NCBI RefSeq assembly: GCF_000425225.1
Contig: NZ_AULJ01000031.1
Coordinates: forward strand, 1 to 64,000
Source of the DNA: Pontibacillus marinus BH030004 = DSM 16465
GTDB lineage: Bacteria; Bacillota; Bacilli; Bacillales; BH030062
Direction of reading: 5' to 3'
Length of the DNA stretch: 64,000 bases
Part shown: piece after piece, positions 31,190-40,190 of the stretch
How positions within the stretch are numbered: the first letter of the stretch is position 1
Layout: each line of letters starts with the position of its first letter
Translations under genes and position numbers: made by a program
Notes under the pieces: model-generated
The model's database searches: none
Told to the model about the DNA's origin: nothing
What the model saw: the letters and a program-made list of their open reading frames with translations, nothing else

Positions 31190-31783
31190 ATGGCCAACTG
31201 GAAGCTAAAAGAAATTGTTGTGATGTCAGTTCTATCTGTGGTTTTTGCAGTTGTATATCTAGCGTTTCTACCTGTAGGGAAGTTATTAGTAGGGTTCTTT
31301 GGACCAATTGGCTATGACCTTATTTTTGGGATCTGGTTTATTGTTTCAATAATTGCAGCTTATATCATTCGAAAGCCTGGTGCTGCTTTTCTGTCTGAAA
31401 CGATTGCGGCTACGGTTGAAGTCTTGTTAGGAAGTGCAGTCGGACCGATGCTGATTATCTCGGGAATGATTCAAGGTGTTGGTGCCGAGGCTGCTTTTGC
31501 TGCAACACGCTGGAAAAACTACACCACGAAAGTACTTGTTTTAGCAGGTATGGGTTCTGCGGTAACAAGTTTCATTTGGAACTTTTATCTTTCAGGATAT
31601 GCGGCGCTTTCAACAGGGTATGTCACAGCCATGTTTGGCGTACGTCTTGTAAGTGGAGCGTTACTTGCCGGGATCTTAGGAAAAATGATTAGTGATGGTC
31701 TAGCAAAAACAGGTGTCTTATCAGGTTTTGCTTTAGGAAAAGAAGTACGGAGCCAAAACAATGAAGCTCAACAAATCTCCTAA
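31190..31783 (+). CDS. ykoE: ECF transporter S component YkoE (HMP/thiamine)
   Basis: A 197-residue protein with six hydrophobic helices, the substrate-binding S component of an energy-coupling-factor importer. KEIVVMSVLSVVFAVVYLAF at the start and SETIAATVEVLLGSAVGP in the middle are typical of YkoE. It works with the YkoD ATPases and YkoC scaffold to import hydroxymethylpyrimidine or thiamine. Its end overlaps ykoD by 23 bases. Confidence 0.92.
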   Translation: MANWKLKEIVVMSVLSVVFAVVYLAFLPVGKLLVGFFGPIGYDLIFGIWFIVSIIAAYIIRKPGAAFLSETIAATVEVLLGSAVGPMLIISGMIQGVGAEAAFAATRWKNYTTKVLVLAGMGSAVTSFIWNFYLSGYAALSTGYVTAMFGVRLVSGALLAGILGKMISDGLAKTGVLSGFALGKEVRSQNNEAQQIS

Positions 31784-33431
31784 TCTCCTAATTGATGTGC
31801 AAGATCTATCCCTTTATTTTGAAGAAGCTCAGGTACCTGTGTTATCTGAAATCAGCTTTCAGTTACAACAAAGGGAAAATGTACTCTTACTTGGTCCGAG
31901 TGGTTGTGGAAAAAGCACGTTAACGTTTTGTTTGAATGGGATTTATCCAAGTGAACTGGATGGAAGGCTAGAAGGGGAGGTTTCCCTTAACGGGAAACCT
32001 ACTAGTGAATTTTCTCCTGGTGAACTCAGTCAGAAGGTAGGCGTGGTTTTTCAAGACCCTGAAGGTCAATTTTGCATGATGACCGTTGAGGATGAAGTTG
32101 CTTTTGGCTTAGAAAATATCGGTGTACCTGTGGAGGAGATGGAGGAACGAATTGATCAGGTGCTCGATCTTGTTAACCTGCTTCCTTATAAAGAACAATC
32201 GATTCATTCTTTATCCGGAGGTATGAAACAAAAATTAGCACTTGCCTGTGTCTTGGCACTTCAGCCTGATGTACTAATTTTAGATGAGCCTACAGCTAAC
32301 CTCGACCCTCTGGCGAAAAAGGATTTTATTCAAACGATTCAGTTTTTGCAGCAGAAACAGCCTTTTTCAATGATTGTGATTGAACATCAATTGGAAGGAT
32401 GGATCCCTTTAATAGATCGAAGTCTCATAATGAATAAGCAGGGTGAAATCTTTTATGAAGGCCCCCTCCGCAACGGTATTCAACAACATGTTCAATTTAT
32501 GAAAGAGCAAGGGATTTGTCTGCCTAAAGCGACTGAGTTAGCTTTACAAAGTGAAATAGATCGTGCGCATCTTCCTTTGACCGTTGAAGAGTTAAAAAGG
32601 ATGGGCGGCGTTTCAGTCCCACCAAAGAAAAGAACGTATCATGATCAGCCGGTCATACTACAGGCAGAAAACATTGAGTGGTCTAAAGGCAATGAGAGAA
32701 TTATTGATAACATGAACTTCTCTTTGAGAGAGGGCGAGTTTATGGCCATTGTAGGTGCGAATGGAAGCGGGAAGACATCTTTTTCTCGAATTTTGTCCAG
32801 ATTAGAAACACGGCAAAAAGGCTCCATTGATCTTTTCGGAAAAGCTCTTCAAAGTTGGAGAGAGGCTGAATTGAGAAGGAAAATAGGATATGTTTTTCAA
32901 AATCCAGAGCATCAGTTTATTACAGATCAGGTTTATGATGAGATTGCTTATAGTCTGCGTCTTCAAAATAAGTCTGAAGAAGAAATTGCAATGAAAGTTC
33001 AGGAAGTTCTAAGACAATGTCAGCTTGATGGGCTTGAGTATCGTCATCCATTTACATTAAGTCAGGGTCAGAAAAGACGGTTAAGTGTGGCGATTATGGC
33101 TATTGAAGACCCAGCAATTCTAATTTTAGATGAACCTACTTTTGGTCAGGACGGACGTTCTACAGAAGAGATTATGAATCTATTGAGTCGTAAAAATGAG
33201 GAAGATACAGCCATTGTCATGATCACACATGATATGGAATTAGTCCACGACTATGCAGATCGGGTTGTCGTCTTTGAGAGTGGTAAAACCGTTTTTGACG
33301 GAGTACCTCAAGAGTTGTGGAACAAACCTTCTGATGTATTAGAGAGCTGGCATTTAGAGCGCCCGATACAAGCAGTTATAGAAGAGGATGAAGGAAGGAA
33401 AGTGAATCGTCATGCGTCTTCAACAACTTAA
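31761..33431 (+). CDS. ykoD: ECF transporter duplicated ATPase YkoD
   Basis: A 556-residue protein with two fused ABC ATPase domains. The first has Walker A GPSGCGKST near residue 47, signature LSGGMKQK and Walker B VLILDEPT. The second has Walker A GANGSGKTS near residue 330, signature LSQGQKRR and Walker B ILILDEPT. It energises YkoE/YkoC. It is longer than the B. subtilis protein (about 490), mostly from the linker and C-terminal tail. Confidence 0.94.
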   Translation: MKLNKSPNLLIDVQDLSLYFEEAQVPVLSEISFQLQQRENVLLLGPSGCGKSTLTFCLNGIYPSELDGRLEGEVSLNGKPTSEFSPGELSQKVGVVFQDPEGQFCMMTVEDEVAFGLENIGVPVEEMEERIDQVLDLVNLLPYKEQSIHSLSGGMKQKLALACVLALQPDVLILDEPTANLDPLAKKDFIQTIQFLQQKQPFSMIVIEHQLEGWIPLIDRSLIMNKQGEIFYEGPLRNGIQQHVQFMKEQGICLPKATELALQSEIDRAHLPLTVEELKRMGGVSVPPKKRTYHDQPVILQAENIEWSKGNERIIDNMNFSLREGEFMAIVGANGSGKTSFSRILSRLETRQKGSIDLFGKALQSWREAELRRKIGYVFQNPEHQFITDQVYDEIAYSLRLQNKSEEEIAMKVQEVLRQCQLDGLEYRHPFTLSQGQKRRLSVAIMAIEDPAILILDEPTFGQDGRSTEEIMNLLSRKNEEDTAIVMITHDMELVHDYADRVVVFESGKTVFDGVPQELWNKPSDVLESWHLERPIQAVIEEDEGRKVNRHASSTT

Positions 33432-34191
33432 TCCTAGTATGAAAGCACTCACGATTGTCGTTCTCGTTCTCTTATTAGCGCTAGTATTTGATCCCATTAC
33501 CCCGCTTTTATATGGGCTATGGACCATTGCAATTACATTATTATTTGGTCAGGTTAATTTGAAGAAGTATGGACTCTTTCTAATCCCGTTTTTTATTATT
33601 GCGTTCGGGATGTTTTGGACGACGCTCGTATTTGGGGAGAAGCCTGTTAATCCTGATGATATGGTAAAGGTTTTCGGGATGACATTCGCGCGTGAGTCAC
33701 TTTTCACGGCGCTTTCACTTGGGTTGAGGGTTCTAAGTTTTGCCATGTTATCTTTATTATTTATTCTAACAACGGACCCTACGCGATTTATTTTGAGTCT
33801 AATGCAGCAATGTAAGCTATCTCCCAAATTAGCCTACGGGATACTTGCAGGATTTCGATTTTTGCCGATGATGCGAGAAGAACTCAAAAACATACGTGCG
33901 GCTCACAGAATTCGAGGAGTAGGTAGAGCGAACGGCTGGAAGGAATCTTTTGTCCAGTTTAAACGCTATTCGATTCCCTTGCTTGCCGGTGCTATTAGGA
34001 AGGCCGAGCGGACCGCTATAGCTATGGAATCAAAAGGGTTTACGGGTGACCGAAACCGAAGCTTCTATCGGTCCTTTGCAACCGGAAAAAGAGATTGGAT
34101 CTTCTTAGTCGTAATGATTGGAATGTTTGTCCTAATTGCCTTTACATCCTGGAGCCTTGGGTACTTTCAATGGTATAACGGAGAGGTGTAA
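33412..34191 (+). CDS. ykoC: ECF transporter T component YkoC
   Basis: A 259-residue CbiQ-type transmembrane scaffold. The C-terminal cytosolic coupling helix bears AHRIRGVG and, about 45 residues later, ERTAIAMESKGF, equivalent to the paired A-R-G motifs that grip the ATPases. It overlaps ykoD by 20 bases and is the last gene of the TPP-controlled operon. A palindromic repeat hairpin with a T run ends transcription four bases after the stop. Confidence 0.92.
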   Translation: MRLQQLNPSMKALTIVVLVLLLALVFDPITPLLYGLWTIAITLLFGQVNLKKYGLFLIPFFIIAFGMFWTTLVFGEKPVNPDDMVKVFGMTFARESLFTALSLGLRVLSFAMLSLLFILTTDPTRFILSLMQQCKLSPKLAYGILAGFRFLPMMREELKNIRAAHRIRGVGRANGWKESFVQFKRYSIPLLAGAIRKAERTAIAMESKGFTGDRNRSFYRSFATGKRDWIFLVVMIGMFVLIAFTSWSLGYFQWYNGEV

Positions 34192-34194
34192 AAG

Positions 34195-34236
34195 GTGCCT
34201 GACCCCCACTGCTTTAAAGCGGTGGGGGTCAGGCAC
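34195..34236. repeat. 42-bp palindromic element, copy 12, with right tandem duplication
   Basis: Standard arms, centre ACTGCTTTAAAGCGGT. On the right GGCACTTTTTTC is present twice in perfect tandem (34232-34243, 34244-34255). The T runs make it the likely terminator of ykoFEDC. Confidence 0.93.
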
Positions 34237-34299
34237 TTTTTTCGGCACTTTTTTCGTACTGGTACAAAAGTCATCATATCCCTTTAAACAAGCTCATAA

Positions 34300-34316
34300 A
34301 TTGGTAGAGACAACCA
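34300..34316 (+). promoter_or_regulatory. Candidate NagR (GntR-family) operator
   Basis: ATTGGTAGAGACAACCA, with TGGT/ACCA ends, closely resembles the dre sites bound by B. subtilis NagR/YvoA upstream of nagP. It lies about 50 bases before nagP. No nagR gene is in the window, so the regulator is inferred. Confidence 0.55.
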
Positions 34317-34364
34317 GTATAAGCTTTTGGGATAAATACCATTTATGGAAAGGGGATGCGTGTG

Positions 34365-35738
34365 ATGTTAGGATTCTTGCAAAGAATTGGGAAGGCGCTG
34401 ATGCTTCCGATTGCGGTACTTCCTGCGGCGGCGTTGTTACTGCGACTTGGACAACCGGACTTATTAGACATACCTTTTATGGCTGCTGCTGGGGACGCGA
34501 TTTTTGCTAATCTTGCCTTGTTGTTTGCGATTGGGGTGGCTGTTGGGCTATCAAAAGATGGACATGGTGCTGCGGCCTTGGCTGGGGCTGTCGGCTATTT
34601 TGTGTTGACCAAAGGAGCTACAGCGATTAATGAGGATATTAATATGGCTGTGCTTGGAGGTATTATGTCAGGTATTGTGGCCGGGCTGTTGTACAACCGT
34701 TATAGTGAGGTCAAACTGCCTGATTGGCTCGGATTTTTTGGTGGAAAACGATTTGTACCGATTATCACGTCTCTAACGATGCTGATTTTAGCTGGCGTGT
34801 TTGGCTATGTGTGGCCACCGATTCAGGAAGGCATCAATAATGTTGGTCAATGGATTGTCGATGCTGGTGCAGCTGGGGTTGGGGTGTTTGGTTTCTTAAA
34901 TCGCCTGCTTATTCCAGTGGGGTTACACCATGTATTGAATACGCTCGTGTGGTTCGAGTTTGGGGAGTTTACCAACTCAGCAGGTGAAATTGTAAAAGGA
35001 GACTTATCTCGTTTCTTCGCTGGGGATCAGAGTGCAGGAATCTTTATGGCTGGATTCTTCCCAATCATGATGTTCGGTCTTCCTGCTGCAGCACTTGCGA
35101 TGATTGCGGCTGCTAAAAAACATCGTAGAAAAACGGTATCTGGTGCGTTAATTGGTGTGGCTTTTACATCATTCTTAACAGGCATTACAGAGCCGGTGGA
35201 GTTCTTGTTCATGTTCCTATCTCCATTACTTTATGTGGTGCATGCTGTGTTAACGGGGATATCGATGTCTCTGGCTACAGTACTCGATATTCATCATGGA
35301 TTTGGGTTCTCGGCCGGTGCGATTGATTACGTGTTGAATTTTGGGATCGCTCAAAAACCAATCGTATTGTTGATGCTAGGACTGGTGTATGGAGCGCTTT
35401 ATTTTGTCATTTTCTATTTCCTCATCGTCAAACTGGACTTGAAAACACCAGGGCGTGAAGAGGAAGTGGAAGGGGAGTTTACGGAAAGTGGTTCGGGAGG
35501 CGATTATGAACAAAAGGCGAATCATTATCTCAGAGCATTAGGTGGCAAGGAAAATATTGCTGTGCTTGATAACTGCGTGACACGCCTGCGCCTACAAATG
35601 GTGGACATGGCGAAAGTTGATGAAGTCGGATTGAAAAACGCAGGAGCTAAAGGTGTCTTTAAGCTGAATAGTAAGGACCTTCAGGTGGTCGTAGGGACAG
35701 ATGTTGAGCACCTTGCCAATGCGATGAAACGGAAATAA
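34365..35738 (+). CDS. nagP: PTS N-acetylglucosamine transporter EIICB
   Basis: A 457-residue phosphotransferase permease. The IIC domain (residues about 1-370) begins MLGFLQRIGKALMLPIAVLP and contains GLHHVLNTL and the sugar-site loop TGITEPVEFLFMF. A linker leads to a IIB domain (about 390-457) with the phosphocysteine in LDNCVTRLRL. There is no IIA domain, so a shared glucose-type IIA must phosphorylate it. It imports GlcNAc as GlcNAc-6-phosphate. ATG at 34365 is nine bases from AGGGG; the ATG at 34356 abuts it. Confidence 0.9.
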   Translation: MLGFLQRIGKALMLPIAVLPAAALLLRLGQPDLLDIPFMAAAGDAIFANLALLFAIGVAVGLSKDGHGAAALAGAVGYFVLTKGATAINEDINMAVLGGIMSGIVAGLLYNRYSEVKLPDWLGFFGGKRFVPIITSLTMLILAGVFGYVWPPIQEGINNVGQWIVDAGAAGVGVFGFLNRLLIPVGLHHVLNTLVWFEFGEFTNSAGEIVKGDLSRFFAGDQSAGIFMAGFFPIMMFGLPAAALAMIAAAKKHRRKTVSGALIGVAFTSFLTGITEPVEFLFMFLSPLLYVVHAVLTGISMSLATVLDIHHGFGFSAGAIDYVLNFGIAQKPIVLLMLGLVYGALYFVIFYFLIVKLDLKTPGREEEVEGEFTESGSGGDYEQKANHYLRALGGKENIAVLDNCVTRLRLQMVDMAKVDEVGLKNAGAKGVFKLNSKDLQVVVGTDVEHLANAMKRK

Positions 35739-35743
35739 GGGAG

Positions 35744-35775
35744 AAGCACTTGGGCATTTGTCCAGGTGCTTTTTT
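35744..35775 (+). terminator. Terminator after nagP
   Basis: Stem AAGCACTTGG / CCAGGTGCTT (one G-U pair) followed by six T residues, five bases after the nagP stop. Confidence 0.9.
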
Positions 35776-36009
35776 GATGAATGGGATGTTGCGAAAGATA
35801 CGGACCCTTGGAGTGTTGAGCTTTATATTTAAAGAGGATGATATAAAGTGAATACCATTATTTCTTGAACCCTTAAAAAGTGGATATATATGTTATTATT
35901 GGATATAAAAATGTAACTGAAGCAATGAAGACGGAAATGTTTTTGGTATAAAGAAAGATAGAAAAACTGTATCAAAATCGTTACAAACTATAAAGGGGAA
36001 GAGAGGATT

Positions 36010-36147
36010 ATGATGATTGTAGACATACTCGCTTCAGTGTTAATTGCAGTTATTTTATATTTCCTAATTGAAAGAAAATACAAAGGTAAAGAAAGGTTTT
36101 TAGGTTATTTTTTAATTGCTTTACTTGTGTTTATGTTATCACATTAA
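36010..36147 (+). CDS. Small membrane protein, 45 residues
   Basis: A short gene below usual cut-offs. Two ATGs at 36010/36013 follow GAGAGG and AAAGGGGA. The peptide has two hydrophobic helices (IVDILASVLIAVILYFLIE and LGYFLIALLVFMLSH) separated by a basic loop ERKYKGKERF. It lies 31 bases before another small membrane protein gene and is probably co-transcribed with it. The 230 bases upstream hold nothing recognisable. Confidence 0.6.
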   Translation: MMIVDILASVLIAVILYFLIERKYKGKERFLGYFLIALLVFMLSH

Positions 36148-36178
36148 ACTTGGTTTTAATTGGTTAGGGAGGGCTTTG

Positions 36179-36493
36179 ATGAACCTTGGGGATCTTGTGT
36201 ATTTGTTTTTTATCTATTTATTAATAGTATGTATAGGAAGTTTCCTTGTTGGTTTTTTTATAATGAGAAAGTTTAAGAGCCATACAAATGGTTTTAATAC
36301 ACTTATAGGGATAAGTCTACTATTCCTTATTTTTCTTTTTCGATGGTTCCAATCAAATGCAGCAGATTTATTTATGGGAACTATACCATGGTTATTTAAC
36401 CAGCTATTTGCTATCGGATTGTATATTTTATATCTAATAGTTGCTTGGTTTTTATTAAGGACTTTACATAAGAGAGGACAACGAAATCGGTAA
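36179..36493 (+). CDS. Small membrane protein of unknown function
   Basis: A 104-residue protein with three hydrophobic helices (LVYLFFIYLLIVCIGSFLVG; TLIGISLLFLIFLFRWF; LFAIGLYILYLIVAWFLL). ATG at 36179 is five bases from AGGGAGGG; the longer frame overlaps the preceding small gene. Unknown family; paired with the 45-residue gene upstream. Confidence 0.62.
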   Translation: MNLGDLVYLFFIYLLIVCIGSFLVGFFIMRKFKSHTNGFNTLIGISLLFLIFLFRWFQSNAADLFMGTIPWLFNQLFAIGLYILYLIVAWFLLRTLHKRGQRNR

Positions 36494-36567
36494 TAGACTG
36501 AGAGACAACTTTAGTTTTTATGGTTAGGCAGCATCATATTTCGCTTTGTTCAGAATAGATCTTTTAT

Positions 36568-36598
36568 AAAAAAGAGATGCGAATCTATTTCGCATCTC
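36568..36598 (-). terminator. Terminator of the LysM gene
   Basis: Stem GAGATGCGAA / TTCGCATCTC with a 5-nt loop. On the minus strand it is followed by TTTTTTAT, 26 bases beyond the LysM gene stop. Confidence 0.9.
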
Positions 36599-36623
36599 CT
36601 GTCGATTCTTTGTCTCTCTCAGG

Positions 36624-37187
36624 TTACTTTACTCGAACTTCTGATCCAATAGATAAACTACGTGGATCAATATCAGGATTCAAGTTCATAATTTCATTTA
36701 CTGTAACGCCATCGTACAGCTCAGCAATCCCATATAGTGTGTTTCCTGGTTCTATGGTGTGATACACTTTTCCATCTTCTTTATTCATTTCTCTTACTTG
36801 AACCTCTGTACCAACCTCTAAATTGCCTTCTTCCAGGTCAGGGTTTAATTCCTTTAATTTTTCTAAGGTTAAATCCTTATGAAGGTTTGCAATGCTCTGC
36901 ATCGTTTCCCCAGGCTCTATTGTATGAAAGACTTCTCTTGAATTATTGTTGTCGTTCCCCGTATCTACGCTTATTTGGACTTCTGTTCCGATTTGTAAGT
37001 TACGAGGTTCTAGGTTCGGATTTAATTCGTAGATTTTGTTTAATGATACATCATGTTCATTTGCAATCTCGTAAAGAGTGTCTCCTGCTTCAATGGTTAC
37101 AGAGCTATCTTCTGCTGAAACACTTCCTGCACCAAAGATCATACCCAAAGCTAAAGTAGGTGCAACTACACGAGATAATTTAGTCAT
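36624..37187 (-). CDS. Secreted protein with three LysM domains
   Basis: A 187-residue exported protein. Residues 1-25 form a signal peptide ending in ALA-type VSA. Three LysM repeats follow at about 30-73 (TIEAGDTLYEIANEHDVS), 88-132 (HTIEPGETMQSIANLHK) and 143-187 (HTIEPGNTLYGIAELYDG). No hydrolase domain is attached, so it may simply bind peptidoglycan or bridge other proteins. ATG follows AAAGGAGG. Single gene. Confidence 0.85.
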   Translation of the reverse strand: MTKLSRVVAPTLALGMIFGAGSVSAEDSSVTIEAGDTLYEIANEHDVSLNKIYELNPNLEPRNLQIGTEVQISVDTGNDNNNSREVFHTIEPGETMQSIANLHKDLTLEKLKELNPDLEEGNLEVGTEVQVREMNKEDGKVYHTIEPGNTLYGIAELYDGVTVNEIMNLNPDIDPRSLSIGSEVRVK

Positions 37188-37255
37188 GCAATGCCTCCTT
37201 TAATGATCTTTTATACAATATGTTCCAAGGTGCAGGATATGTTAAACATGAAAAA

Positions 37256-37297
37256 GTGCCTGACCCCCACTGCTTTAAAGCGATGGGGGTCAGGCAC
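37256..37297. repeat. 42-bp palindromic element, copy 13, with four-fold right tip repeat
   Basis: Standard arms, centre ACTGCTTTAAAGCGAT. On the right the tip GGCACTTTTA recurs four times at 11-12 base spacing up to about 37336, the longest such tail in the window, ending at the ilvE stop codon. Confidence 0.93.
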
Positions 37298-37333
37298 TTT
37301 TAGAGGCACTTTTATGGCACTTTTATGGCACTT

Positions 37334-38428
37334 TTATTGTTCTACGACACTGGTTTCGTTCACTTTTGTAATCCAACCGAATGGGTCTTCGACTGTTCCG
37401 TATTGGATGCCGGTTACGTTGTCATATAGTGCTTTTGCAACTTCTCCGGTTTGGCCTTCGTTGATGACCATGTGTTGATCACCCCAAGATAGCTGTCCGA
37501 TAGGGGATACAACGGCAGCAGTTCCGGTTCCGAAAGCTTCTTCCAACTGGCCATCCTGATGCGCTTGATAAACTTCCTGCATGGAAACTCTTCGTTCGGA
37601 TACAGGATAGTTCCAATGTTCTAACAATCGGATCGCTGTACTTCTTGTTACACCTTCCAAAATGCTTCCGTTCAGTTCAGGTGTTACGATTTCTCCATTG
37701 ATTTTGAAAAAGACATTCATGCTGCCGACTTCTTCAATATATTCTTTTTCGACACCGTCTAGCCAAAGAACCTGAGCGTAGCCATTTTTATTCGCTTCTT
37801 CTTGGGCTTTAAGGCTGGATGCGTAGTTCCCGCCTGTTTTCGCTTCACCTGTTCCTCCGGTTACTGCTCGAACGTATTTGTTTTCCACTGCGATTTTTAC
37901 AGGGTTAATGCCTTCTTTATAGTACGCGCCAACAGGTGAAAGGATCACGATAAATTTATAGTTGTGTGATGGCGCTACGCCAAGGAAAGGCTCGGTTGAG
38001 ATAATAAATGGACGAATATAAAGAGAAGTGCCTTCTGCTTCAGGGATCCAATCTTTTTCGAGAGCTACAAGTTCCTTCATAGCGTCAAGCGCAAACTCTT
38101 CATCGATCTTAGGGATACACATTCGTTCATTTGAGTTATTGATACGTTTTAAGTTAATATCCGGTCGAAATAATTGAGCTTCTCCTTCTGGGGAGAGATA
38201 TGCTTTCAATCCTTCAAAAACGGATTGGCCATAGTGGAAGACCATGGCTGAGGGATCAATACTAATATTTTGATATGGTACAATTCGCGCATCATGCCAT
38301 CCTTCATTTGGTGTGTAATCCATGATAAACATGTGATCCGTGAATTCTTTACCGAATTGTAATTGATCTGGTGCAGGTTTTTCTTTTTTGGTGGAAGCGA
38401 GTTCTTGACGAATTCTACGATCTACCAT
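37334..38428 (-). CDS. ilvE: Branched-chain amino-acid aminotransferase
   Basis: A 364-residue fold-type IV PLP enzyme. The Schiff-base Lys is in EAKTGGNYASSLKAQ; YIEEVGSMNVFF, GSILEGVTRSTAIRL and EAFGTGTAAVVSPIG are the BCAT signatures for PLP phosphate and substrate binding. It transaminates leucine, isoleucine and valine or their keto acids. Length matches the YwaA/IlvK type. ATG follows AAAGGGG. No T-box precedes it; a cre-like site lies in the shared divergent region with cstA. Confidence 0.95.
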   Translation of the reverse strand: MVDRRIRQELASTKKEKPAPDQLQFGKEFTDHMFIMDYTPNEGWHDARIVPYQNISIDPSAMVFHYGQSVFEGLKAYLSPEGEAQLFRPDINLKRINNSNERMCIPKIDEEFALDAMKELVALEKDWIPEAEGTSLYIRPFIISTEPFLGVAPSHNYKFIVILSPVGAYYKEGINPVKIAVENKYVRAVTGGTGEAKTGGNYASSLKAQEEANKNGYAQVLWLDGVEKEYIEEVGSMNVFFKINGEIVTPELNGSILEGVTRSTAIRLLEHWNYPVSERRVSMQEVYQAHQDGQLEEAFGTGTAAVVSPIGQLSWGDQHMVINEGQTGEVAKALYDNVTGIQYGTVEDPFGWITKVNETSVVEQ

Positions 38429-38517
38429 ATCTTCAGCCCCTTTTTGTGGAAAATTTTAATAGCCATGATAAAGGATTCTGAAAATTTACGCAATAGGTAT
38501 TTTGGGAAAAGTGAAAA

Positions 38518-38531
38518 TGAAAACGTTTTTA
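38518..38531 (+). promoter_or_regulatory. cre-like CcpA site between ilvE and cstA
   Basis: TGAAAACGTTTTTA differs from the cre consensus TGWAARCGYTWNCW at one position. It lies 110 bases upstream of cstA, a known CcpA-repressed type of gene, and 90 bases upstream of ilvE on the other strand. Confidence 0.6.
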
Positions 38532-38627
38532 TTAAAATTTTCTAAACTTTCTCTCTTAAATAGCTTGTAATTATCTTCTTAGCGCTTTAGAATTCTCGTT
38601 AATATCTTTTTGAAGGGAGGCTCAGCG

Positions 38628-40070
38628 ATGGTTACGTTTTTTGCATCCATCACATTGTTATTATTAGGATTTTTTGTTTATGGAAAGGTGGTAGAACGAA
38701 TTATTGGGGTTGATGACCAGAGACAAACCCCAGCTTACACACAACAAGACGGACTTGATTACATGCCAATGAGTTGGTGGAAAGGGAGTCTGATCCAGTT
38801 ATTGAACATCGCTGGGCTCGGACCGATTTTCGGAGCACTAATGGGAGCTTTATATGGACCTATTGCATTTATCTGGATCGTGGTCGGAACCATTTTTGGT
38901 GGGGCGGTTCATGATTATTTTGCAGGTATGATGTCACTACGACACAACGGAGAACAATATCCTTCTCTTGTAGGAAAATACTTAGGCAAAAGTGCACAAG
39001 CAATCATTAATATTGTATCCATAGTTCTTATGATTCTAGTTGCGGCTGCATTCACAGCGGGTCCAGCACAGCTGATGAGTGAGGTGACCCCTCTAGGATT
39101 TACAACGAGTATCGTTATTGTTTTTGCTTACCTAGCGATCGCGGCTGTATTGCCGATCAATAAAATCATCGGAAAAATTTATCCGGTATTTGGTGCCATC
39201 TTAATTTTTATGGCGGTATCTATCGGTGTGGGAATGTTCTTTTTCGGTAATCCAATTCCGAACCTAACGATTAGCAACTTGCACCCGGACAGCATGCCAG
39301 TATGGCCTTTAATGATGGTGACGATTTCTTGCGGAGCAATCTCAGGTTTCCATTGCACGCAATCCCCAATCCTGGCACGTACGCTTAAAAAGGAAAGTGA
39401 AGGTCGAAAAGTCTTTTACGGTGCTATGGTTGCTGAAGGTGTCATTGCATTGATCTGGGCAGCTGCGGGGATGACGTTCTACGGAAGTACAGGTGGCATC
39501 CAGGAAGCAATCGCTGCTGGTGGACCGGCCGCTGTTGTAAATGAAATCTCGATCACAACGCTAGGATCTTTTGGTGGTGTGTTAGCGATTCTTGGTGTCA
39601 TTATTCTGCCAATCACTACTGGTGATACAGCGCTACGTTCTTCTCGTATGATGCTAGCAGATTTAGTAAGACAAGTGACGAAAAAAGATCTACAAGGCAA
39701 AGGTGCTTTGCTAGGGTTAATGGCTGTTGTAGCCGTACCAGCTTTCTTACTTACGCAAATGGATTATAGCTTCCTATGGCGTTATGTTGGTTGGACGAAT
39801 CAAGTGGTAGCGACGGTTATGCTATGGACCGGCGCGATGTACTTGGTGAAGCAACGCAAATTCCATTGGATCTGTAGTGTACCAGCGCTATTCATGACAG
39901 GCGCTACAAGTGTCTATATCTTTTACGCACCAGAAGGCTTAGATATGGCATACTCAACTTCCATGAAGCTAGGAGCAGTCATTTGGACGATCGTTGCGTT
40001 GAGATTCTTCTGGATGCTGTATGGACATAAGGTTCGAGCGCTATTCCGTAAACCACAGGCGAATGTTTAA
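38628..40070 (+). CDS. cstA: CstA-family peptide/pyruvate transporter
   Basis: A 480-residue membrane protein of the carbon-starvation family, with about 13 helices. TPAYTQQDGLDYMPMSWWKG near residue 35 and GLGPIFGALMGALYGPIAF are hallmark N-terminal segments; HCTQSPILARTL and TTGDTALRSSRM are core motifs. It is shorter than classical CstA (about 600-700), matching the compact Firmicute branch. It imports peptides or pyruvate under carbon limitation. ATG at 38628 follows AAGGGAGG; five upstream in-frame codons overlap the Shine-Dalgarno. Confidence 0.9.
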   Translation: MVTFFASITLLLLGFFVYGKVVERIIGVDDQRQTPAYTQQDGLDYMPMSWWKGSLIQLLNIAGLGPIFGALMGALYGPIAFIWIVVGTIFGGAVHDYFAGMMSLRHNGEQYPSLVGKYLGKSAQAIINIVSIVLMILVAAAFTAGPAQLMSEVTPLGFTTSIVIVFAYLAIAAVLPINKIIGKIYPVFGAILIFMAVSIGVGMFFFGNPIPNLTISNLHPDSMPVWPLMMVTISCGAISGFHCTQSPILARTLKKESEGRKVFYGAMVAEGVIALIWAAAGMTFYGSTGGIQEAIAAGGPAAVVNEISITTLGSFGGVLAILGVIILPITTGDTALRSSRMMLADLVRQVTKKDLQGKGALLGLMAVVAVPAFLLTQMDYSFLWRYVGWTNQVVATVMLWTGAMYLVKQRKFHWICSVPALFMTGATSVYIFYAPEGLDMAYSTSMKLGAVIWTIVALRFFWMLYGHKVRALFRKPQANV

Positions 40071-40110
40071 GAGGAGAACCTGATCTGTTTAAATATAATT
40101 GGTACTGAAA

Positions 40111-40149
40111 AACGCTCAGAAATTTTTAATATCTGAGCGTTTTTTTTTA
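40111..40149 (+). terminator. Terminator after cstA
   Basis: Stem AACGCTCAGA / TCTGAGCGTT with an 11-nt loop, followed by a run of T. Confidence 0.93.
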
Positions 40150-40164
40150 TTGTTTTATTCAATT

Positions 40165-40183
40165 AACGCACCCGTTACTTGAA
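40165..40183. repeat. CACCCGTTA repeat, copy a
   Basis: AACGCACCCGTTACTTGAA. A related core (GCACCCGTTAG or GCCCCGTTAG) recurs at 41027 and 41448, all in the 1.3-kb block of small minus-strand genes. Similar GCACCCGTTAGTT strings are common between genes in Bacillus genomes; function unknown. Confidence 0.45.
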
Positions 40184-40190
40184 GAAGATA

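Noticed and set aside
34136-34510. ORF containing a CLTPTALKRWGSGT peptide, also seen in ORFs at 22326, 25353 and 37191
   Set aside because: The shared peptide is just the translation of the 42-bp palindromic element in one frame; these ORFs overlap real genes and have no ribosome sites.
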